In this document: positions 56,614 to 64,000 of the stretch, in pieces
Position numbering within the stretch: the stretch's first letter is position 1
Layout: every line of letters begins with the position of its first letter
Assembly: GCF_024529955.1 (NCBI RefSeq)
Contig: NZ_AP024856.1
Span: 153,176 to 217,175 of the forward strand
Origin: Photobacterium toruni
Lineage (GTDB): Bacteria; Pseudomonadota; Gammaproteobacteria; Enterobacterales; Vibrionaceae
Reading direction: 5' to 3'
DNA length: 64,000 nucleotides
Translations under genes and position numbers: made by a program
The notes under the pieces: model-generated
Seen by the model: the letters and a program-made list of their open reading frames with translations, nothing else
The model's database searches: none
What the model was told of the DNA's origin: nothing

Positions 56614-57462
56614 CTATTGACGTAGTGGAGCAAAGTTTTGCTGAGACTGTTGCTGCTGCGGCTGGAAGTTTTGCTGTTGCTGTTGCTGCTGCGGTTGCTG
56701 CTGCGGAACGAAGTTTTGCTGCGGCTGTTGTTGCTGCGGAGCGAAGTTTTGCTGCGGCTGCTGCGGTTGAGAATTGAAGTTACCTTGTTGCGAGGTCTGT
56801 TGGGACTTTAGCAATTGCGACTCTGCTTTTGTCACTTGGCCTAACACTCGATTAACTCGGAATTCATTGCCTAGTACAGTATTTTGATGTTTATCTACAT
56901 ACGAATTAGTTGTTAGTTCGCACTCAACCATCATACTGTCGCCAGTGTTAATTCCATTTTTGAAGTTTTGATCAAACATCTTTTGGTTAATAACTAACTT
57001 TACCCAATGAGTCTCATCTTGCCAGTTGTTATTTACCTGATAAGAGCGAGTCAAAGCGAGAGTGACGTTATACCATGTGTTGTTACCACTGGTTTTTTGA
57101 TCTACTGAGCCGACATTACCACCTAATGTGTATTGATTAAGTGATAATTGAACGTCATTAGAGTCTGGTGAAAAACCTAGAAAATTAAGCACCTTATAAT
57201 AGGTAACGTTAATTTTCGAACCATTGTTACCTACATTTTCACATGTTTTCACACACGTTCTAAGTAACACGGCATTACCAGCTTTTAAATCTAATTCACC
57301 TTCATGGACACATTGAACTTGCGCAGTACGGCTTTTTTGATTGCCTTGTGCATCTGTCCAACATGTAACCTGATCAACCCAAAAAGCAGTTTGACCATTT
57401 GCGGCATTAGAAGAAGTAATAGTACCTGCAATTAAACCTACGTTTGAACGAAATAGTTTCAT
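56614..57462 (-). CDS. ssb: Single-stranded DNA-binding-like protein with Gln-rich tail
   Basis: The start is chosen at ATG 57462 (GGAGGAAACATC upstream). The ~282-residue product has two OB-fold-like parts: residues 1-90 and ~105-210 (YTLGGNVGSVDQKTSGNNTW, WVKLVINQKM, MMVECELTTNSYVDK). The C-terminal ~70 residues are almost pure Gln/Pro/Asn-Phe repeats (QPQQNFAPQQQ). The usual acidic DDIPF tip is missing. Position next to helicase and MoxR-like genes fits the element-encoded SSB of SXT-like elements. The extra OB region and lack of a tip are unusual. Confidence 0.7.
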   Translation of the reverse strand: MKLFRSNVGLIAGTITSSNAANGQTAFWVDQVTCWTDAQGNQKSRTAQVQCVHEGELDLKAGNAVLLRTCVKTCENVGNNGSKINVTYYKVLNFLGFSPDSNDVQLSLNQYTLGGNVGSVDQKTSGNNTWYNVTLALTRSYQVNNNWQDETHWVKLVINQKMFDQNFKNGINTGDSMMVECELTTNSYVDKHQNTVLGNEFRVNRVLGQVTKAESQLLKSQQTSQQGNFNSQPQQPQQNFAPQQQQPQQNFVPQQQPQQQQQQQNFQPQQQQSQQNFAPLRQ

Positions 57463-57727
57463 GATGTTTCCTCCAGTATGATAAAAAACCGCCGGAGGTA
57501 TCCCGCTTGGGATATCCCAGACGGGTGTAGTTAATGATGAAGTGCAGTCATCAGGCTGATGCATCACTGTGAAGTGACGGTAACAAGAGCTGTGCTACGA
57601 CAGGGGTATTAAAACCAAGACCAAAAGGTCAATTAATCGAAATGATTAGTAGTTTTAATAAGAAGCCATTTAAAAATACACACTCTCACAGCCTATTTTC
57701 AAAATTAAGCAGGCTATTTACGCGTGC

Positions 57728-59554
57728 TTAACGAGAATGTTTGATTTCAGAAAGCAAAGTTTGTGAATTCTTTGATCGCTCGCGAAGTTTTAGAAGTGCT
57801 TTTTTGGTGAGATCACATTCTGCTTCTTTCAAAAAATAACTTGGTTGTGATACAAAATGTAAATACAGTCGCTTTTCTGCACGTGTTATACCCACGTAAA
57901 ATAAACGACGCTCTTCTTCTACATGAACCATGCCTAATACATCTTTATCTTCAGCAGGAATTTTATCTTCCACAATATTGATAATATGCACACGACCAAA
58001 TTCGAGCCCTTTCGAACCATGAAGCGTTGAAATCACAACATCATTTTTAGTAATTTGAATATTTTTCCTACTGATACCAAAGAAAACAGTATTAACTAAA
58101 TCAAATACAGCTTTAGAGAAGCTACCTGAAGCGACCGAAGATTGCGTTATAATGTCCGAGATGATGCCAGCGACTGATGATTTTTTAAGACCTCGCGCTT
58201 GCGTTATCATTCTAACAAGCGGTTTTTGCCAACTGGTTATCGACTTAGCATCTCGGCACATTGATGTGCTGGTTGTCTGTATATGCTCTAGTATTTCTTG
58301 CGTACCAATATTTATACCTGCTATATCAACCACTTGTCTCAACGTATCATGTCGGGACAACTGCTTAGCCACTATTTTTTTTGATTGAAGAACAACATTT
58401 TCATCATTTTTCAAATAACCAAGGAAATCGGGGAGAAATTTAATTCCGTCAGTATGCGCAGCCACAGCAATAAGCTGCAAGTAACCAACGGCATTTATGT
58501 TTTCCCAAAATGATTTACCGCCAATTCTTATTGGTTTGATACCGTGTGAGGTTAATGCGAGTTCGTAATCATCTAATTCTTTGTTTGTGCGTGCCAATAT
58601 CGCTACAGAATTCGGGGTATTCAAAACATCATTGATGACAAAATTCTCCTGTTTCATTCCGTCATAAAAGCCATGAACCGAGACTTCACCCCCGCAATCA
58701 AAGCTACTATTTAGTTGTTTCGGTACGCGATCGTTATTGAATGAAATTAGATTATTTGCAGATTGTAGTATTCTAGGATAACAGCGATAGCAAACTTTTA
58801 ATGCATACGCCTTCGCAGTAAAATCTGTCTGAAAATTCAAGAAATTATCATAACCACCAGCATCCCTGAAACCATAAATGCTCTGATCATCATCTCCCAC
58901 AGCCAAAATAACCGCACCTAACTCGTGGTGTACTTTCAAAAACTCATACTGCAGCTCGTCACAATCTTGAAACTCATCAGCACATATATGTGTAACTCTA
59001 TTAATGTCAATTAAGGACGGTATTGTCTTATTACGAATGCCAGTAATCACCTCACGAGAAACCTCGTTAAAGTCTACTTGGTTGGATTTTAATTGATTAT
59101 ATTTGTCGAATAACTTTAACTGGCTGCTGCTATAGTCCTTACGCTTTAACTTTAACTTCCTACCCATTTCATCGATGTATTTTACAGCGTCCTTCATGCT
59201 CATTTTTAATGATAAATCTCGTACGCAACGCTCTATCAACATTTCCTGTCGAAAACCCATTATTAATTTTCGACCTTTATATGCACATTTAAATAATTGC
59301 ATCGCACAAGTATGAAAAGTTGACGATAAAGCTCTGGAACGATTCATCAACCCAAGATTTTTATCCAATCGTGTAGCCATTGATTTTGCAGATGCATCAG
59401 TAAACGTCAGCATCATTATTACGTTATCCCGACTCTGTGAGAGATTTTTCTCTGCATATCTCGACGATATTTCAGTTTTACCTGAGCCGGGAATAGCGAC
59501 TACAAGCGTATTGCAGGTCGAATCTACAACTAACTGCTGATCTGTGTTTAGCAT
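57728..59554 (-). CDS. UvrD/Rep-like superfamily 1A helicase
   Basis: About 608 residues from ATG 59554 (an in-frame alternative start lies 27 bases upstream). Motif I LVVAIPGSGKTEISSRYAE, motif Ia MLTFTDASAKSM, motif II ICADEFQDCDELQ, motif III VGDDDQSIYGFRDAG, motif IV VCYRCYPRILQS and motifs V/VI STLHGSKGLEFGRVHIINI and RRLFYVGITRAEKRLYLHF are all present. DNA unwinding 3'-5' is expected, probably in processing or repair of the element DNA. First gene of the ssb-MoxR-VWA gene row. Confidence 0.88.
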   Translation of the reverse strand: MLNTDQQLVVDSTCNTLVVAIPGSGKTEISSRYAEKNLSQSRDNVIMMLTFTDASAKSMATRLDKNLGLMNRSRALSSTFHTCAMQLFKCAYKGRKLIMGFRQEMLIERCVRDLSLKMSMKDAVKYIDEMGRKLKLKRKDYSSSQLKLFDKYNQLKSNQVDFNEVSREVITGIRNKTIPSLIDINRVTHICADEFQDCDELQYEFLKVHHELGAVILAVGDDDQSIYGFRDAGGYDNFLNFQTDFTAKAYALKVCYRCYPRILQSANNLISFNNDRVPKQLNSSFDCGGEVSVHGFYDGMKQENFVINDVLNTPNSVAILARTNKELDDYELALTSHGIKPIRIGGKSFWENINAVGYLQLIAVAAHTDGIKFLPDFLGYLKNDENVVLQSKKIVAKQLSRHDTLRQVVDIAGINIGTQEILEHIQTTSTSMCRDAKSITSWQKPLVRMITQARGLKKSSVAGIISDIITQSSVASGSFSKAVFDLVNTVFFGISRKNIQITKNDVVISTLHGSKGLEFGRVHIINIVEDKIPAEDKDVLGMVHVEEERRLFYVGITRAEKRLYLHFVSQPSYFLKEAECDLTKKALLKLRERSKNSQTLLSEIKHSR

Positions 59555-59704
59555 GAATAAGGGCCTATATAACGAACTCAATTGTAAGGTATTACATCAA
59601 ATTAACGCGTTTTTAATGCTAAGCTCGCAATTAACCATTCGTTTTTTGCTTGATTAGTGAAGTTGTTGTAAAAAAATATTGTTTCGTCAATTAGGATCGT
59701 AAAA

Positions 59705-60658
59705 ATGTTAATTAGAGCCTTTGGTCTACTTACAATTCTTGCAATGACAGGATGCGAGAGCCCTAAAATATATCCTACGTATCCAACTGCAGAATATAGC
59801 TCAGAGGCAATAATGATAGTCTCGAAATCCGGTGGCCAGGATTATATGCAGGATATGTTATTAAAAGACGAAACCACCAACTCACTCGATAAGATCACTA
59901 CTGGCGACTATCTGTTGGGCATGGCTGGTGGATATATATTTGATACTGTTGCAACAGGTGGTCTTTATGTTCTTTTGATGGATTCATTTGATGTTCGAGG
60001 TTGGGATAGAAATAACATTATCGTTTTTCTCGACGCGGCTAATCATAAAAACGCAAATAATAAAGCAATTGCATCCATCGCTTATGACAAAGCTAAACTT
60101 CCCTTCTATCAAGCTGTGAAAAATGCACTAACACCACTTAATATCTACACCGAGTTATTGTCTAAAACAGATGTAGATACATCGTATCCTAACGATAAAA
60201 ACGATATGTTCTATTACGGCCATAACATCAACAAATTCGGTAAAAATAAGTTCCGATATGTCATAAAACCGGACGGCCATCCCAGCGAGCATCTTCTCGG
60301 TGTCGGTTTTCTACTTAGAGATATCAGTACTGCTTTTAGTGTCGACAGATTACCGACTGCAATTGCATCAAAGTTGACATTCAAAGAGGCCATTGCTGTT
60401 CGCTTCAACTATATTGCTAGTGTCAGAACAGAATATATGCTCACAGCCGGTAACCTTTCAATACCGAGTAACATGTTTCTATTGCAAGCAGCTCAAGCTA
60501 ACTCTGTATTACCATCAAATAAGATCCCGACACTTTTTAGTACAGATAAAGCAATGTTTTTTGTGCGTCCCGTTGAAAATAAACACCTCAATGTCGATAT
60601 CGAACAATACCGTAAGGCACTGTCCTTAGAGATAGACAAATCACACTTGCCTATGTGA
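59705..60658 (+). CDS. Lipoprotein of unknown function
   Basis: A 317-residue protein with a lipobox: LTILAMTGC at residues ~9-17, so it is lipidated at Cys17 after signal peptide cleavage. The following region has a hydrophobic stretch GDYLLGMAGGYIFDTVATGGLYVLL at ~75-98. No known domain. It is the only plus-strand gene in this part, between traN and the helicase and convergent with traN. In SXT-like elements an uncharacterised gene (s063) lies next to traN; equivalence is suggested by position only. Confidence 0.65.
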   Translation: MLIRAFGLLTILAMTGCESPKIYPTYPTAEYSSEAIMIVSKSGGQDYMQDMLLKDETTNSLDKITTGDYLLGMAGGYIFDTVATGGLYVLLMDSFDVRGWDRNNIIVFLDAANHKNANNKAIASIAYDKAKLPFYQAVKNALTPLNIYTELLSKTDVDTSYPNDKNDMFYYGHNINKFGKNKFRYVIKPDGHPSEHLLGVGFLLRDISTAFSVDRLPTAIASKLTFKEAIAVRFNYIASVRTEYMLTAGNLSIPSNMFLLQAAQANSVLPSNKIPTLFSTDKAMFFVRPVENKHLNVDIEQYRKALSLEIDKSHLPM

Positions 60659-60674
60659 CCATTTTCTTGCCAAT

Positions 60675-63600
60675 TTAAGGCAATATTCGTGACTTCAAAA
60701 TGTCATCTACAGGTGAAATTGGATCATCACTGCGGCAACCCACAGGTCGAGGACTGATAGAGCAATCAACTTTATCTATTTCAGCTGCACTGTGGTTTTG
60801 TTTAAATTTATTTTCTAAATCACGATCACTGAAACGTTTCTTGTTTAGATCGATTGGATTATCAGCATCTTGATGGTTAGGCGTGAACTCGTTGTCTTTC
60901 GTTAAACCATCGACATTCATTTGTGACTGAGTGCGTGTAACACCTGATGCCATTAAAATATCAGTCCACTCTGACAAATCGATTGCCTCCCAATCAAGAT
61001 CCTGTGCGATTTGATTAAATGTCATTCCCTCACATTGGCCAGATTGAGGAGCGAACGGTATATCAAGCATTGGCCCGGCTTGCTCCATAATAATGCGACC
61101 TAAAGGCGAGCCATAACAGCAGAAATGACGACGCTGTACCTCACATACACCTAATATTTTCGTGTCGCATGTTTGCTCGGGATGTTCGATACACTGTCCC
61201 TGATCGATTTTCATTCCCATGGATGCCTCTTCGTCATCGCATGCCGATAACAGCATTGCGGCCAACTTGATTAACTGATAAGCAGCATAGAGAGCAGCTA
61301 TGACTTGGAATGCACCCGTTATCATTGGATTGATTTGTAAGCCTCCAGGTGGAATAGGAGGTGTCCCACCCATCGTGGCAGGTAATCCAGTAGATGCACT
61401 AATACCTCCTGTAACTGAACCTCCAACGCCAGCACCAATGCCTGCAACACCCCCGCCAACAGCACTTGAAGCTGGTTGAATCAAGAAATCACCGATGGCT
61501 TCAGGAAGGAAGTTTTTGACTTGTTGTAAAATCTGTTGTTTCAATTGTTGCATTGTCACATCAAATAGTGCTTCAGAGGCATAATCAGTAATTGCACCTG
61601 TAGCACCCTGAGTCGTTTGTCCAGTCACGTTTTGCAGTACCCAATCGTAACCGGAAGTAAAAGCATCACTGACCATCGAGACAGTGTCAGAGTTCGATTG
61701 AATGTAGCTCCAAGCACCTTCGACCATCGTACTAGAGCCTGTTAAATTTGAGATAGCCGTGTCCAGTGCATTGAACGAGTACACGCCTTTAACATAATCA
61801 AACATGGTGACTTGGCCTGCTGTTAATGCGCAGCAATCATTGCCAAGTCCTGATTTAGAACGTTGACATGATGAAACTTTACCCTTGAACACCTGGCAGG
61901 TGGTTGGGTCTTGCGGATCAAGACAGTCAGCATTATTTTTTAAATCACCAAGCACGGTGAAGATGGTCATCGCCTCACTAAAATCTTCGTTAGCTTCATC
62001 TACTGATTCATCACATTCACCATTTACGCACATCATGGTGTCAACGCAAGAAGTGGTTGTTATTGGTGTCACTGGTGCAGTATCAGCAAAGGTATCGCAA
62101 CGGTATGTGATGTTTTCTGCATAGGCTTTGCCTGTCGCTTGATCAATTAAATGCGGTTCATTATTGACCACGGAGCAGTCTGGATCGTTAGCATAAGGGG
62201 CACACTGATCTGGTGCTATTGTCGATAATTGACTAAATGGCATGCAGACCTCTGTGTTGTCATTCGGCCATCCAGGTTTGCCGCAAATTTGCTGATGACC
62301 AAGCGGATTACATTGATAATCTACAGCATTAGCTTTTGTACACCGACCTGCAATACCTTCACCTTGATAGTACTCTCGACCATTCATTATCGTTATTGGT
62401 AAGCCTGTGATGTATGGATCCATGTCGTGTTGGTATTCAGCATCCTGTTCTATGCATTCCCAACCCGAATATGTGCAACTTGAAGCGCTACATACAAATC
62501 CTTCTCCGACAATGACATTGTCGGGATGGCCACACTTAGGATCAAAATCTTGCCGATTATCCGTGAATGTTTGTACAGCACATGTCGATTCAGGTTGCTC
62601 CCAATTAACTTGCGCTGCACAACCGGGAGGATTTTGTTTGATGGACTCTGTTGGTTTACTTTTTGACGCCGTTGTAATGACCAAGCGTGGCATAGTTGCA
62701 TAAAGATTTGGTACGCCAGCGGCTTGATAAATATTAACGACACCATCGCCCTGCTGAGCTAACTTGCGAGCCGTAATAAAACTGTTTGTAATATCGATCA
62801 CTTTTAGTGCTGAATTATTAACCAATGCAGACGTTAGGTTATTGTTAACACAATTAAAATTACCTGCACTATCTAAATCTTCATGTGCAACGACACCATT
62901 GAAAGCAACTGTCATCGGCCCATAATTATCGTCACGGCGTATCTTTACTGACGTCACAACAACCTCTGGATCCATTTTTAAACCAACAAATCCTTCAATC
63001 AATTTACAACCGGTACTCGACGGAACCTGTTGGTGTATTTCTTTTCGGTGATCATCGATATCAACTTCAAATGTGAAATTATTGGTAAAACGTAATCGAC
63101 CATCACCGCCATAGCGCATAACTGGTATATCAAGATATCGCTCTAAAACACATGAGTCTGGATTACTCGTGGTCAATTTGACGCATTGGTATTCTGTAGA
63201 AGATACGATCTCTTTGGTGTTAACCACTTTATTTTGGTTTGTAACACAACCATCGAATATACCTGATCCTGAAGGATTATCTGCATCACCTGCCGCGCCA
63301 GCAATAATATTGGCCGACTCTCTTACTATCAGATCATCGGCATCTAAACTAATACTGTTATTGCCACTGGCCAGCATCGTGTTATAAGCGCGAGCATCGT
63401 AATCTTGCTCATTACCCGTGGAATTTTCGGTCGCTGACAGTCGATTACTGAAATCCACTTTTGCATCTCGCAGCTTATTTTCATCTTGGTAGGCATTTTT
63501 TGCTTTAAACTGATCAGATTCGTCGACCGCCTCTTGGTTAGGTCCAAATGCGACCGCCTGCCGATGATAGACTTCCGTACCTGTATAACTAACAACTGGA

Positions 63601-63833
63601 GTATTAATTATCGCTGTATCATTTTCTGAATCAAATTCCGGCACAGCGAGATTATTCAATGACGTACTGATGCTCATTGCTGCTGAATTTTTAGCAGAAT
63701 TTATACTCTCTTCTTCTGCTTGTGTTAAAGCAAATGCGGTATTAGGCGTCAATAAAATCCAAAAGAAGAATGAATGAAATAAGTTGATTACAAACGCAAC
63801 AGTCGTTGCCGAAGCCGTCAATTGTAAATGCAT
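60675..63833 (-). CDS. traN: TraN-like mating-pair stabilisation protein
   Basis: The start is chosen at ATG 63833 with AAGGAG at proper distance. The ~1052-residue protein begins with a hydrophobic signal segment (LFHSFFFWILLTPNTAFA). It is Cys-rich in the middle, for example CCALTAGQVTMFDYVKG, and has the conserved C-terminal block FCCYGSPLGRIIMEQ followed by DLDWEAIDLSEWTDILMASG. This is the large TraN of IncA/C and SXT-type F-like transfer systems, an outer-membrane protein that contacts the recipient and stabilises mating pairs. A Gly-rich hydrophobic stretch lies at ~810-850. It directly follows traU. Confidence 0.88.
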   Translation of the reverse strand: MHLQLTASATTVAFVINLFHSFFFWILLTPNTAFALTQAEEESINSAKNSAAMSISTSLNNLAVPEFDSENDTAIINTPVVSYTGTEVYHRQAVAFGPNQEAVDESDQFKAKNAYQDENKLRDAKVDFSNRLSATENSTGNEQDYDARAYNTMLASGNNSISLDADDLIVRESANIIAGAAGDADNPSGSGIFDGCVTNQNKVVNTKEIVSSTEYQCVKLTTSNPDSCVLERYLDIPVMRYGGDGRLRFTNNFTFEVDIDDHRKEIHQQVPSSTGCKLIEGFVGLKMDPEVVVTSVKIRRDDNYGPMTVAFNGVVAHEDLDSAGNFNCVNNNLTSALVNNSALKVIDITNSFITARKLAQQGDGVVNIYQAAGVPNLYATMPRLVITTASKSKPTESIKQNPPGCAAQVNWEQPESTCAVQTFTDNRQDFDPKCGHPDNVIVGEGFVCSASSCTYSGWECIEQDAEYQHDMDPYITGLPITIMNGREYYQGEGIAGRCTKANAVDYQCNPLGHQQICGKPGWPNDNTEVCMPFSQLSTIAPDQCAPYANDPDCSVVNNEPHLIDQATGKAYAENITYRCDTFADTAPVTPITTTSCVDTMMCVNGECDESVDEANEDFSEAMTIFTVLGDLKNNADCLDPQDPTTCQVFKGKVSSCQRSKSGLGNDCCALTAGQVTMFDYVKGVYSFNALDTAISNLTGSSTMVEGAWSYIQSNSDTVSMVSDAFTSGYDWVLQNVTGQTTQGATGAITDYASEALFDVTMQQLKQQILQQVKNFLPEAIGDFLIQPASSAVGGGVAGIGAGVGGSVTGGISASTGLPATMGGTPPIPPGGLQINPMITGAFQVIAALYAAYQLIKLAAMLLSACDDEEASMGMKIDQGQCIEHPEQTCDTKILGVCEVQRRHFCCYGSPLGRIIMEQAGPMLDIPFAPQSGQCEGMTFNQIAQDLDWEAIDLSEWTDILMASGVTRTQSQMNVDGLTKDNEFTPNHQDADNPIDLNKKRFSDRDLENKFKQNHSAAEIDKVDCSISPRPVGCRSDDPISPVDDILKSRILP

Positions 63834-63844
63834 GATCACTCTCC

Positions 63845-64000
63845 TTACTGCCTAAGACAACAGTCATTCCAACGATAAATCAGATAAACAAAATGTTCTT
63901 TCGTTGGAATATTGCGTTGTAGACCCCATTTAAAAATAGAGTCACCTAATCGATGGCAACATTTATCATTAAGAGGGAATCTCGCTGCACTTGCTTGCCC
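63845..64000 (-). CDS. traU: TraU C-terminal end (partial)
   Basis: The minus frame runs open from the window edge to TAA 63845-63847, encoding FPLNDKCCHRLGDSIFKWG and ending YRWNDCCLRQ. The Cys pairs and position directly before traN fit TraU, a periplasmic protein needed for F-type pilus and DNA transfer. The stop is 12 bases from the traN start. Only about 51 codons are in the window. Confidence 0.65.
   Translation of the reverse strand, partial: GQASAARFPLNDKCCHRLGDSIFKWGLQRNIPTKEHFVYLIYRWNDCCLRQ

Overview
The window is AT-rich DNA from a gammaproteobacterium. A Vibrionaceae-like or related marine/enteric host is likely, because of the Vibrio-type Hcp/VgrG/DUF4123/VasX-like type VI secretion (T6SS) cassette, its sigma-54-type promoter, and an IncA/C-SXT-like (MOB-H type) conjugation backbone. 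It looks like accessory DNA of a large conjugative element (plasmid or ICE), or a genomic island next to one. No core housekeeping genes are visible.

Layout. (1) 1-12.4 kb is a T6SS auxiliary island: an HNH-nuclease toxin with a SUKH-type immunity gene, an IS6 transposase remnant, then hcp - vgrG - DUF4123 adaptor - VasX-like pore-forming effector - membrane immunity protein. A direct repeat of about 210 bp (412-624 and 11531-11742) brackets it, and a nonsense-broken small regulator follows. (2) 12.4-25.2 kb holds defence-like genes and mobile debris: a two-gene TIR/STAND-NTPase/TPR operon; a CoiA-like nuclease fused to a long coiled coil and squeezed between two outward-facing Tn7-like transposon ends; IS remnants; an AT-rich gene split by an in-frame stop; and a 608-residue protein divergent from a tyrosine recombinase. 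(3) 26.7-36.5 kb is one tight minus-strand operon of five genes: SF1 helicase, PIN nuclease, coiled-coil protein, ClpB-like AAA+ ATPase, and radical-SAM activase-like protein. I recognise no published system with this composition. (4) 37.5-39.7 kb is a compact RiPP-type cluster: a 33-residue precursor, an attenuator-like hairpin and two radical-SAM/SPASM-like enzymes. (5) 39.8-42.4 kb has IS66 remnants and a complete IS3-family element that splits a restriction-like nuclease gene with a 3-bp target duplication. (6) 43-50.4 kb: a secreted Ig-like protein, a truncated antitoxin, a UmuD-like/UmuC-like pair in which the UmuD partner is a tandem, apparently uncleavable duplication, a ParA partition pair, a chitinase remnant and a solo TnpB element. 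(7) 50.7-64 kb is the conjugative-element module: Toprim primase-like protein, VWA (CobT-like), DUF3150, WGR-like, MoxR/CobS-like ATPase, small ORF, SSB, UvrD-like helicase, a lipoprotein, TraN and the end of TraU.

How it fits together. The right side provides transfer and DNA processing. The middle and left are cargo: interbacterial weapons, several probable anti-phage systems, an error-prone polymerase and a peptide-modification cluster. Scattered IS3, IS6, IS66, IS605 and Tn7-like ends show how the cargo was assembled. Family assignments are made from motifs by eye; no database search was run.
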